NCBI GenBank assembly: GCA_023388335.1
Contig: JAEWGL010000220.1
Location: forward strand, 1-38,964
Source of the DNA: Pseudomonadota bacterium
Lineage (GTDB): Bacteria; Pseudomonadota; Gammaproteobacteria; Pseudomonadales; Pseudomonadaceae
Direction of reading: 5' to 3'
Length of the DNA stretch: 38,964 nucleotides
Part shown: positions 6,609 to 14,138 of the stretch, in pieces
Numbering within the stretch: position 1 is the stretch's first letter
Layout of the letters: every line of letters starts with the position of its first letter
Notes under the pieces: model-generated
Told to the model about the DNA's origin: nothing
The model's input: only the letters and a program-made list of their open reading frames with translations
Database searches by the model: none
Translations under genes and position numbers: made by a program

Positions 6609-8687
6609 TCACACCTGACCATACTGCTGTCCATGGCGCAGCCAGCGGTCGAGCAGCGGGCTGACATGCTCCGGCCAGCGCGCGATCAAGGCCTGGGCGG
6701 CATCACGCACGGTAGGCAGCAAATCGGCATCACGCATCAGGTCGGCAACCTTGAACTGTAGCAGGCCGGTTTGCCGGGTCCCGAGCATTTCGCCAGGCCC
6801 GCGCAGCTCCAGGTCCTTTTCGGCGATGACGAAACCATCGTTGGTTTCGCGCATGATCCCCAGGCGTTCGCGACCGATCTGCGACAAAGGCGGGTGGTAG
6901 AGCAGTACGCAGTGGCTGGCCGCGCTGCCCCGGCCGACGCGCCCGCGTAGCTGGTGCAGCTGGGCCAGGCCAAGGCGCTCGGGGTTCTCGATGATCATCA
7001 GGCTGGCATTGGGCACATCCACGCCGACCTCGATCACGGTGGTGGCGACCAGCAGCTGCAGACGGCCTTCCTTGAACTCGGCCATCACCGCGGCCTTTTC
7101 GGCCGGCTTCATGCGCCCGTGGATCAGGCCGACGCGCAGCTCGCCGAGGGCGCTGCCGAGGTCCTCGTAGGTGCTTTCGGCCGCCTGGCAGGTCAGTTCT
7201 TCGGACTCTTCGATCAAGGTGCAGACCCAATAGGCCTGGCGACCTTCCGCACAGGCGGCGCGGACGCGTTCGACCACTTCGAAGCGACGGCTGTCGGCGA
7301 CCAGCACCGTGTTGACCGGGGTGCGCCCGGGGGGCAACTCGTCAAGAACCGAGGTGTCCAGGTCGGCATAGGCACTCATGGCCAGGGTCCGCGGGATCGG
7401 CGTGGCGGTCATGATCAGCTGGTGTGGGCAGAGCTGGCCATTCACCCCTTTCTGTCGCAGGGCCAGTCGCTGCTGGACGCCGAAGCGGTGCTGCTCGTCG
7501 ATGATCGCCAGGGCCAGGCGCTTGAACTTCACCTCTTCCTGGAACAGCGCATGGGTGCCGACCACCATGGGCACGCCCTCGGCGATCTGCTCCAGGGCAG
7601 CGGCACGGGCCTTGCCCTTGAGCTTGCCGGCCAACCACGCGACCTCGATCCCCAGCGGTTCCAGCCAGCGTTTGAAGGTGATGAAGTGTTGTTCAGCGAG
7701 AATCTCGGTCGGCGCCATCAACGCGACCTGGTAGCCGGCTTCCAGGGCCTGCAGCGCGGCCAGGGCCGCCACCACGGTCTTGCCCGCGCCAACATCGCCT
7801 TGGACCAGGCGCATCATGGGTTCTGGCTGGCTGAGGTCGTAGGCGATCTCGTTGCCGACCCGTTGCTGGGCGCCGGTCGGGGTGAAACCCAGATTGGCCA
7901 GGTACTGGGCGGGCAGGCGGCTGGCTTTGGCCAGGACTGGCGCGCGCAAGGTACGCAGGCTCTCGCGCAGGCGTTGCTGCGAAAGCTGGTGGGTCAGCAG
8001 CTCCTCGAAGGCCAATCGGTACTGGGCCCAGTGCTGGCCTTCGGCGAGCTCGTCGAGGTCGGCATCGGCGGGTGGGTTGTGCAGGTAGCGGATGGCAGCG
8101 TCCAGCGGTGCCAGCTGGTAGTCCCGGGCCATTTCGTCAGGCAGCCAGTCAGGCAGGCTGCGCGGACCCAGCATGGCCAGGCTCTGCTGGCAGAGCAGAC
8201 GCAGTCTTTGCTGGGTCAGCCCTTCGGTGGTCGGGTAGATCGGTGTCAGGGTCTGTTCGACCGGTGGGGCTGGCTCGTCGCCGTTGAGCGCGCGGTACTC
8301 GGGGTGATAGATCTCCAGGCCCGAGGCACCCGGCCGTGCTTCCCCATAGCAGCGCACATGGGTGCCTCGCTTGAGGCCCTCCTTCTGCGCGTTGCTGAAA
8401 TGATAGAAGCGCAGGCTGAGCACGCCGGTGCCATCACCCAGGCGCACCACCAGGCTGCGGCGCTTGCCCATCACCACGTCGGTGCCACTGACCACACCCT
8501 CGATCACTGCATCCTGGCCAGGACGCAGGGCTCCGATGGGCACTACTCGGGTACGGTCCTGATAACGCAGGGGCAGGTGGAACAGCAGGTCCTGAAGGTT
8601 TTCCAGGCCCACTTTGGCGAGCTTTTCGGCCATGGCGTCGCCCACGCCCTTGAGTTCGGTGACGGCTACCCTCGACAACTCGGTCAT
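6609..8687 (-). CDS. recG: RecG ATP-dependent DNA helicase
   Basis: Branch-migration helicase that remodels stalled forks and Holliday junctions; 692 residues, normal length. An N-terminal wedge/OB domain (about 60-160) precedes the motor. Walker A is GDVGAGKT (297-304), motif II is DEQH (397-400), motif III is the TATPIPRTL segment, and motif VI lies at QLHQLRGRVGRG. The start ATG (8685-8687) is nine bases after the oxyR stop, so oxyR and recG are co-transcribed, an arrangement I recall as common to Pseudomonas. No unusual features. Confidence 0.97.
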   Translation of the reverse strand: MTELSRVAVTELKGVGDAMAEKLAKVGLENLQDLLFHLPLRYQDRTRVVPIGALRPGQDAVIEGVVSGTDVVMGKRRSLVVRLGDGTGVLSLRFYHFSNAQKEGLKRGTHVRCYGEARPGASGLEIYHPEYRALNGDEPAPPVEQTLTPIYPTTEGLTQQRLRLLCQQSLAMLGPRSLPDWLPDEMARDYQLAPLDAAIRYLHNPPADADLDELAEGQHWAQYRLAFEELLTHQLSQQRLRESLRTLRAPVLAKASRLPAQYLANLGFTPTGAQQRVGNEIAYDLSQPEPMMRLVQGDVGAGKTVVAALAALQALEAGYQVALMAPTEILAEQHFITFKRWLEPLGIEVAWLAGKLKGKARAAALEQIAEGVPMVVGTHALFQEEVKFKRLALAIIDEQHRFGVQQRLALRQKGVNGQLCPHQLIMTATPIPRTLAMSAYADLDTSVLDELPPGRTPVNTVLVADSRRFEVVERVRAACAEGRQAYWVCTLIEESEELTCQAAESTYEDLGSALGELRVGLIHGRMKPAEKAAVMAEFKEGRLQLLVATTVIEVGVDVPNASLMIIENPERLGLAQLHQLRGRVGRGSAASHCVLLYHPPLSQIGRERLGIMRETNDGFVIAEKDLELRGPGEMLGTRQTGLLQFKVADLMRDADLLPTVRDAAQALIARWPEHVSPLLDRWLRHGQQYGQV

Positions 8688-8696
8688 GAGGCAGGC

Positions 8697-9617
8697 CTAC
8701 TGGTCCGCCGGCGATTTGGCGACCGAGCACAGGCGGATCGAGTCGGCCAGGATCTCGATGGCCTTGGGCCGCGGAAAGCTGGCGCGCCAGGCGATGGCCA
8801 CGGTGCGAAAGGGCGTGGGCGGGGTCAGCGGACGCACTTCGATCACGCCCGGCGCGTAGTGGTGGCTGTGCACGGCCGACAGCGGCAGGATCGACACCCC
8901 CAGGCCAGACGCGACCATGTGGCGAATGGTTTCCAGAGAACTGGATTCGACCGTGGTGTGCTTGGCGCCCTCGCTGCCCTTGACCAGGGTCGGGCAGGCT
9001 TCCAGGACCTGGTCACGGAAGCAGTGGCCCTCACCGAGCAGCAGCAGACTCTTGTCGTTGAGCATGGACGCATCGATGGTTTCTTTCTGGGTCCAGGGAT
9101 GCTCGCTGGGCATCAGCATGCAGAACGGCTCGTCGTACAACGGCAGGGTCAGCACGTCGGCTTCGTTGAACGGCAGGGCGATGATGATCGCGTCCAGTTC
9201 GCCGTTACGCAGCTTTTCGCGCAGCACGTGGGTAAAGTTTTCTTCGATGTACAGCGGCATCTGCGGGGCGACCCGGTGCAGTTGCGGAATCAGGTGTGGG
9301 AACAGGTAGGGGCCGACGGTATAGATGGCGCCGACCTTCAGCGGGGCGGTCAGCTGGTTCTTGCCAGCCTGAGCCAGTTCGCGGATGCCCTGGGCCTGTT
9401 CCAGGACCTTTTGCGCCTGGGCAACGATGCTTTCGCCGACCGGCGTCAGGCGCACCGCGCTCTTGCTGCGCTCGAAGATCAGTACGCCCAGTTCGTCCTC
9501 CAGCTTTTTCACGCCGACCGACAGGGTCGGCTGGCTGACATGGCAGCGTTCGGCAGCATGGCCAAAATGCTGCTCCTGGGCGAGGGTGACGATATAGCGA
9601 AGTTCTGTGAGGGTCAT
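8697..9617 (-). CDS. oxyR: OxyR hydrogen peroxide sensor (LysR family)
   Basis: Peroxide-sensing regulator of catalase, alkyl hydroperoxide reductase and related genes; 306 residues. N-terminal helix-turn-helix (about 1-60, FGHAAERCHVSQPTLSVGVKKLE) and C-terminal sensor domain. The two redox cysteines are exactly where expected: C199 in GEGHCF and C208 in EACPTL, which form the activating disulfide. The start ATG (9615-9617) is preceded only by a weak GGA and lies inside a perfect 12-bp inverted repeat (see 9616-9678). It sits between tonB (92 bases upstream) and recG (9 bases downstream), all on the minus strand. Confidence 0.97.
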   Translation of the reverse strand: MTLTELRYIVTLAQEQHFGHAAERCHVSQPTLSVGVKKLEDELGVLIFERSKSAVRLTPVGESIVAQAQKVLEQAQGIRELAQAGKNQLTAPLKVGAIYTVGPYLFPHLIPQLHRVAPQMPLYIEENFTHVLREKLRNGELDAIIIALPFNEADVLTLPLYDEPFCMLMPSEHPWTQKETIDASMLNDKSLLLLGEGHCFRDQVLEACPTLVKGSEGAKHTTVESSSLETIRHMVASGLGVSILPLSAVHSHHYAPGVIEVRPLTPPTPFRTVAIAWRASFPRPKAIEILADSIRLCSVAKSPADQ

Positions 9618-9678
9618 AACGTGCGTCCATGAAGTTGCGGCCCCAGCATAGCGGCTGCAATCGATAGACGCACGTTAT
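9616..9678. repeat. Perfect 12-bp inverted repeat spanning the oxyR start codon
   Basis: ATAACGTGCGTC (9616-9627) and GACGCACGTTAT (9667-9678) are exact reverse complements separated by 39 bases. In oxyR mRNA the 3' arm includes the first two bases of the start codon and the region where a Shine-Dalgarno would sit. It could be an RNA stem or a DNA operator; the transcription start is not known. Confidence 0.6.
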
Positions 9679-9709
9679 CAGACTTACCGAGGTGTGACAG
9701 ATCCAAGTG

Positions 9710-10444
9710 TCATCGTCTATCCAGCGAGTAGACGAAGGGGGCTACCACTTCAATGCTGCCATTGTTCAACAGCTCCTGCGGAGGCTTGGGTACCGGCTGC
9801 GCTTTGCGGATCATTTCCAGCGTGGCGCGATCCAGTGCCGCACTGCCCGAACCGCCGGCCAGTGAATAGGACAGGATCTTGCCTTCGCCATCGACCACGA
9901 AGCGTAGGCGGTTGATACCTTGCAGCCCGCGGCGCCGAGCGTCTTCCGGATAGCGCTTGTACTTGGCCAGATGACGCAGCAGGTCGCTCTGCCAGGTCGG
10001 CAGGGCGTTGCTGTTGGACGCAATGCTCGGCGCCGGTGCCGCGGACTTCTGCGGTGGCGCGTTGCTTGGCGGCGTGTCGACCACTTCCTCGGCCGGTGGC
10101 TTCTCCTGCGGTGGCTCAGGCTTCTTCTCAGGCTTGGGCGGCTGAGGCTTGGCCTTGGGCTTGACCGGCTTGGCAACGGCGATCTTCGGCTTCGGGGCCT
10201 CGACCAGCTTGGGCAGCGGCGGCTCTTCGACCGGTGCTGGCGGCTGGGGCGTGACCACCTTCGGGGGTGGAGGTGGCGCGGGCTCAGGCAGCGGTGCCAG
10301 TTCGACCATCATGGCTGCCGGGGGCAGCTCGACGGCCTGTGGCACCGACCAATCGAGCATGAGCAGCACAGCGACGGCATGCAGTCCCAGCACGATGGCC
10401 AGGCTACCGCTGTAACGCGCCAGGTTACGCCGCGTCTTTGTCAT
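9710..10444 (-). CDS. tonB: TonB energy-transducing protein
   Basis: Periplasm-spanning protein that transmits proton-motive force from ExbB-ExbD to outer-membrane TonB-dependent receptors for siderophores, haem and other ligands. 244 residues: a single N-terminal membrane helix (about 12-32, SGSLAIVLGLHAVAVLLML), a long Pro/Lys/Glu-rich rod (about 50-135) and a C-terminal TonB domain (YKRYPEDARRRGLQG, then VVDGEGKILSYSL and ALDRATLEMIRKAQP). The start ATG overlaps the exbD stop by four bases (ATGA), a sign of coupled translation. The operon runs exbB, exbD, tonB. Confidence 0.96.
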   Translation of the reverse strand: MTKTRRNLARYSGSLAIVLGLHAVAVLLMLDWSVPQAVELPPAAMMVELAPLPEPAPPPPPKVVTPQPPAPVEEPPLPKLVEAPKPKIAVAKPVKPKAKPQPPKPEKKPEPPQEKPPAEEVVDTPPSNAPPQKSAAPAPSIASNSNALPTWQSDLLRHLAKYKRYPEDARRRGLQGINRLRFVVDGEGKILSYSLAGGSGSAALDRATLEMIRKAQPVPKPPQELLNNGSIEVVAPFVYSLDRR

Positions 10445-10869
10445 TTCTTGGCTGCCGTCTCGAGTCCGACCAGGCCGACCTTGAGGTAGCCGGCCGCGCG
10501 CATGGTGTTCATCACTTCCATCAGGTCACCGTAATCCACGCCTTTGTCAGCCTGGAAGAAGATGGTGGTCTCCTTGTCACCCTTGGTCTTGGCATCGAGC
10601 ATGGCGCCAAGCTGGTCGGCTTGTGGCACCTGGTCGTCGCCGACGTAGAGCTTCTGGTCGGCCTTGACGCTGACGAACACCGGCTTCTCCGGTCTGGGCG
10701 CGGGCTTGGCGGTCGAGGCCGGCAGGTCGACCTTGATATCGACCGTGGCCAATGGGGCGGCGACCATGAAGATGATCAGCAGCACCAGCATCACGTCAAT
10801 AAAGGGCGTGACGTTGATTTCGTGGTTTTCGGCGAGGTCGTCGCCACCTTCGTTAAGGTGCAGGCCCAT
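10441..10869 (-). CDS. exbD: ExbD biopolymer transport protein
   Basis: Inner-membrane partner of ExbB in the TonB motor; 142 residues. One transmembrane helix around 22-43 begins with the conserved VTPFIDVMLVLLIIFMV, whose aspartate is the protonatable residue of the family, followed by a periplasmic domain. It starts three bases after exbB ends and overlaps tonB by four bases, so the three are one operon. The paralogous TolR is distinguished by context. Confidence 0.96.
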   Translation of the reverse strand: MGLHLNEGGDDLAENHEINVTPFIDVMLVLLIIFMVAAPLATVDIKVDLPASTAKPAPRPEKPVFVSVKADQKLYVGDDQVPQADQLGAMLDAKTKGDKETTIFFQADKGVDYGDLMEVMNTMRAAGYLKVGLVGLETAAKK

Positions 10870-10872
10870 GAC

Positions 10873-11865
10873 TTACCCCACTTTCACCATGTGCGGGGCG
10901 GATCGCTCGCCGGACTGATGGTCCAGGTCGCGGCTTACCAGCAACAAGACCTGCGCCGACGCGTCCGAGACTTGCGCCTTGTAGCCGGCGATGGAACGGG
11001 CGAAGACGTTGTAGATGACCACGGCCGGGATAGCGGCGACCAGGCCCAGGGCCGTGGCCAGCAGGGCTTCGGCGATGCCGGGGGCGACGACGGCCAGGTT
11101 GGTGGTCTGGGTCTTGGCGATGCCAATGAAGCTGTTCATGATGCCCCAGACGGTGCCGAACAGACCGACGAACGGTGCGGTGGAACCGATGGTGGCCAGC
11201 ACGCCGGTGCCGTTGCTCATGTTGCGGCCGCTCGCGGCCACCAGGCGCTCCAGGCGGAAGCTGACGCGCTCCTTGATGCCTTCCTTCTCGCGGGTGTTGG
11301 CCGACAGGCGCATTTCTTCAAGCGCGTCGTGCACCAGCAAGTGGGCCAGGGTGCCCTCCTTGTTGGAGGCTTCGCTGGCTTCTTTCAGGCTGGCGGACTT
11401 CTTCAACGCGGCGATTTCGCCACGCAGGCGACGCTTGGCGCCCAGCAGCTCGAAGCCCTTGGCGATCCAGATGGTCCAGGTGATGATCGAGGCGATGGCC
11501 AGGCCGATCATGACGATCTTGACCACGATGTCGGCGTTCTTGTACATGCCCCACGGGGACAGGTCGTGGGCCATGCCTAGGGTGGTGTCTTCGACCAGGG
11601 CCTGGGTGTTTTCGTCGACAGCCGGGGCAGGCGTTGCATTCACGCCGGGCGCGGCGCCTTCAACGGACGGCGCGGGCGCTGCGTTATCAGCCGGCGTGGT
11701 GCCTGGCGCGGCAGGCGCCGCGGCGACGATTGGCGCATTGGCTGCCGGGGCGACAGGCTCATCGGCCATCGCAGCGGGGGCCAGTACCAGGCTGAACATC
11801 AGCGCGGCAATAGCGCGCCATGTGCGCGACGTGGTTGGCGAAGCGGAGGGTTGATTGCGTGTCAT
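10873..11865 (-). CDS. exbB: ExbB biopolymer transport protein
   Basis: Proton-channel subunit of the TonB motor. From the ATG at 11863-11865 it has 330 residues: a signal peptide (to AAMADEP), an Ala/Pro-rich periplasmic segment (about 35-100), a first membrane helix (IVMIGLAIASIITWTIWIAK) and a MotA/TolQ/ExbB domain with two further helices (VLATIGSTAPFVGLFGTVWGI and ALLATALGLVAAIPAVVIYN). The long N-terminal extension is the form I recall for Pseudomonas ExbB. The frame is open up to 11943, but the start at 11865 gives the best signal peptide; its Shine-Dalgarno is weak. First gene of the operon. Confidence 0.93.
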   Translation of the reverse strand: MTRNQPSASPTTSRTWRAIAALMFSLVLAPAAMADEPVAPAANAPIVAAAPAAPGTTPADNAAPAPSVEGAAPGVNATPAPAVDENTQALVEDTTLGMAHDLSPWGMYKNADIVVKIVMIGLAIASIITWTIWIAKGFELLGAKRRLRGEIAALKKSASLKEASEASNKEGTLAHLLVHDALEEMRLSANTREKEGIKERVSFRLERLVAASGRNMSNGTGVLATIGSTAPFVGLFGTVWGIMNSFIGIAKTQTTNLAVVAPGIAEALLATALGLVAAIPAVVIYNVFARSIAGYKAQVSDASAQVLLLVSRDLDHQSGERSAPHMVKVG

Positions 11866-11946
11866 GCTGGCCGGACCTGATGAAGAAGAAGAGTGAATGT
11901 CCTTCAAGGCCTCGAGACAGGCCGAGAACAAATAGGGCGCCATTAT

Positions 11947-11961
11947 TGCAATTAATTCTTG
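11947..11961. promoter_or_regulatory. Possible weak Fur-type site in the exbB upstream region
   Basis: TGCAATTAATTCTTG matches the 7-1-7 Fur consensus TGATAATnATTATCA at only 8 of 14 positions, within the AT-rich gap (11944-12000) between exbB and the divergent gene at 12057. The location and iron-linked operon make it worth listing; the match is poor. Confidence 0.25.
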
Positions 11962-12056
11962 TTAGCAGAAGTAATAAAGTTACTTTTTTTAACCTTTGAC
12001 TGGCCGTTCATCGCTGGATCCGGCTAGGCTGAACCTTTGGCCAAGAGAGTCTAGGG

Positions 12057-12914
12057 ATGTCTGCGCACACTGCATTGATCGTCGGCTGTGGGGATATTGG
12101 CGGTCGCCTGGCCCAGCAATTACAGGCTTGTAACTGGCAGGTCAGCGGCTTGCGGCGGTCGATCGAGCACCTGCCGCAGGGCGTGCGGCCAATCGCGGCC
12201 GACCTGTCCGATCCTGCCTGTCCGGCTGCCTGGCCAGTCGATACGCCCGACTACCTGGTGTACTGCGTGGCCGCCAGCGAGCATGACGAGGCAGGCTACC
12301 AGGCCGCCTATGTCGAAGGCCTGCGCAATGTCCTGCGCTGGCTCGAAGAGAAGGGCCAGCGGCCGCGGCGGCTGCTGTTCGTGTCCAGCAGCAGCGTGTT
12401 TGGCCAGCAGGATGGCGAGTGGATCGACGAGACCGCCGCCACCGCGCCGCAAGGTTATTCGGGCCGAGTCATGCTCGAAGCCGAGCGCTTGGCCCTGGAC
12501 AGTTCGGTGCCTGCCACCCTCGTTCGCCTGACCGGCATCTATGGACCGGGACGTGAATGGTTGCTGAGCCAGGTGCGCCAGGGGTATCGCGTGGTCGAGG
12601 AGCCACCTTTGTATGGCAATCGCATTCACGCCGATGACGCGGCGGGCCTGCTGGCCTTCCTGCTACAGGGCGATGCCCGCGGGGTGGCGCTGCAGGATTG
12701 CTATATAGGTGTCGATGACGCGCCAGCCCCGCTGGCCGAGGTGGTGGCGTGGTTGCGTGAGTACATGGGTGTCACCGCATGGTCCGACCAGCAGCGCGTG
12801 CGCCGCACCGGCAGCAAGCGCTGCAGCAACGCCCGGGCCCGGGCGTTGGGGTGGGTACCGCAGTATTCCAGTTACCGAGAAGGCTATGCTGCCATTCTTG
12901 AAAGGGCGAGTTGA
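12057..12914 (+). CDS. NAD(P)-binding SDR/epimerase-family protein (YeeZ-like)
   Basis: 285-residue Rossmann-fold protein. The nucleotide motif is ALIVGCGDIGGRLA (residues about 6-19), a GxGxxG pattern. A catalytic-type stretch follows (LLFVSSSSVFGQQDGEWIDE, then GYSGRVMLEAERL), where the family's Tyr-x3-Lys is not intact: the lysine position reads Val or Met, so an ordinary epimerase reaction is unlikely without checking. RLTGIYGPGREWLL and NRIHADDAAGLLAFLL are also typical of extended SDRs. The start ATG follows an AGAGAG purine run. It is divergent from exbB, sharing the AT-rich gap, and converges on the lipoprotein gene. Substrate unknown. Confidence 0.82.
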   Translation: MSAHTALIVGCGDIGGRLAQQLQACNWQVSGLRRSIEHLPQGVRPIAADLSDPACPAAWPVDTPDYLVYCVAASEHDEAGYQAAYVEGLRNVLRWLEEKGQRPRRLLFVSSSSVFGQQDGEWIDETAATAPQGYSGRVMLEAERLALDSSVPATLVRLTGIYGPGREWLLSQVRQGYRVVEEPPLYGNRIHADDAAGLLAFLLQGDARGVALQDCYIGVDDAPAPLAEVVAWLREYMGVTAWSDQQRVRRTGSKRCSNARARALGWVPQYSSYREGYAAILERAS

Positions 12915-12944
12915 GGCATGACGGGCCGACGTCGGGGTTAAGGC

Positions 12945-13679
12945 TCAGTCGCGCTCAAGTACCCACTGGCGAGGGCCTGGCGCCAGCTGTGGCATCTCGT
13001 CGGCGCGGGCGCTGTTCAGCGCCGCGAAGATCTCCAGGGTGTCGCCGTCCCGCTTGAAGATCCATGGGCTGCCCTGCTGGTTACGCTCCAGCCAGAGGCT
13101 GTCGTGTTCGCCGCTGATGCTGGCGCAGTCGCCCGCCAGGCAGAGCGCATAACGGTTCAAGTCCGCCAGCCCATCGACACTGCCGTTGTCGCCAAAGCGC
13201 ACCAGGCCACCCTTGCCCGGTCCTTCGACGATCTTCCAGTCACCGCCCAGATAGGCGCCATACAGGGCCTTCTCGAACGTGGTACCGACCGGGGCGTCTG
13301 CCGGAGCCGGCGCCTGGGCTTTCTCGAAGGACTGCTGCGCAGTGCTGTCGCGGCTAGCCTGGACCAGTTCATCGCCGTCCAGGGAAAGCTGTTCGGTATG
13401 ATCGCCACCAAAGGCCACTTGCCAATGCTTCTGGTCGGCGCTCAATTGGCCTTCGACCACGTCGAAACCGTTGCTGAAGGTGGCGCGCTGGTTGGCCACG
13501 TCGACCTTCCATTCGAAATTCGGGCCATTGCTGGCCAGGGCCTGGCGCAGGCTCACGCCCTTGGCGGCGGCTTCGATGGCGTTCTGGTTGATCCAGGTGC
13601 CGTTGTAGTCTTCGGGTTTGTGGCTGGCGCAGCCGCCCAGTAGCAGGGCTGCCAGCGAGAGGGTCAGTGCGTGACGCAT
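12945..13679 (-). CDS. Putative lipoprotein of unknown function
   Basis: From the ATG at 13677-13679 the protein has 244 residues and a clear lipoprotein signal: a short basic start (MRHALTLS), a hydrophobic run and the lipobox LLGGC, so the mature protein begins at the cysteine at position 17. The mature part opens with DYNGTWINQNAIEAA and shows repeated beta-rich segments (FEWKVDVANQRATFSNGFDV, DWKIVEGPGKGGLVRFGDNG). I do not recognise a family. The frame is open for 40 codons upstream, but that part overlaps ridA and would bury the signal. It lies 55 bases after ridA, with a strong hairpin between them (13701-13726). Confidence 0.8.
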   Translation of the reverse strand: MRHALTLSLAALLLGGCASHKPEDYNGTWINQNAIEAAAKGVSLRQALASNGPNFEWKVDVANQRATFSNGFDVVEGQLSADQKHWQVAFGGDHTEQLSLDGDELVQASRDSTAQQSFEKAQAPAPADAPVGTTFEKALYGAYLGGDWKIVEGPGKGGLVRFGDNGSVDGLADLNRYALCLAGDCASISGEHDSLWLERNQQGSPWIFKRDGDTLEIFAALNSARADEMPQLAPGPRQWVLERD

Positions 13680-13700
13680 GAGGAGGCCTTCAGGAAGGGC

Positions 13701-13726
13701 GGTGGCGGGTATTGGAGCCCGCCACC
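13701..13726 (-). terminator. Hairpin between ridA and the lipoprotein gene
   Basis: Nine-bp perfect stem GGTGGCGGG (13701-13709) / CCCGCCACC (13718-13726) with an eight-base loop, just after the ridA stop. It is not followed by a T-run on the minus strand, so it may be a weak terminator, an mRNA stabiliser or a partial stop between spoT-ridA and the lipoprotein gene. Confidence 0.45.
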
Positions 13727-13734
13727 GAGGGGCA

Positions 13735-14115
13735 TTACTCGAGGACCAGGATGGCGTCCATTTCAACTTGCGAGCCACGCGGCAGCGCTGCCACGCCAAT
13801 GGCGGCGCGTGCCGGGTAGGGTTGCTCGAAGTAGCGGCCCATGAGCTCGTTGACCTTGGCGAAATGGCTCAGGTCGGTCAGGAAGATGTTCAGCTTGACG
13901 ATGTCCTTGAACGAGCCACCCGCGGCTTCGGCCACGGCCTTGAGGTTCTCGAAGACCTGCACGGTCTGGGCTTCGAAGCCTTCGACCAGCTCCATGGTGT
14001 TCGGGTCCAGTGGGATCTGCCCGGACATGTAGACGGTGTTGCCGGCCTTGATCGCCTGGGAATAGGTACCGATGGCGGCCGGGGCCTTGTCGCTGGTGAT
14101 GACGGTCTTGGTCAT
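13735..14115 (-). CDS. ridA: RidA enamine/imine deaminase
   Basis: YjgF/YER057c/UK114-family protein that hydrolyses reactive 2-aminoacrylate-type enamines released by PLP enzymes; cytoplasmic trimer. 126 residues, the normal length. Family marks: PAAIGTYSQA near the N-terminus, SGQIPLDP (31-38), and the active-site segment with R103 (YPARAAIGV) and E118 (VEMDAI). The ATG at 14113-14115 has AAGGAGT six bases upstream. It lies 23 bases after spoT, the usual Pseudomonas order, and is very probably co-transcribed with it. Confidence 0.96.
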   Translation of the reverse strand: MTKTVITSDKAPAAIGTYSQAIKAGNTVYMSGQIPLDPNTMELVEGFEAQTVQVFENLKAVAEAAGGSFKDIVKLNIFLTDLSHFAKVNELMGRYFEQPYPARAAIGVAALPRGSQVEMDAILVLE

Positions 14116-14138
14116 GTTGACTCCTTGAGGTTGGCGGA

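Noticed and set aside
6954..9632. Very long open frame (about 890 codons) on the plus strand opposite recG and oxyR
   Set aside because: It is antisense to two clearly identified genes. High-GC third positions keep the opposite frame open, and its composition (His, Gln, Gly, Asp-rich) matches no protein family I know.
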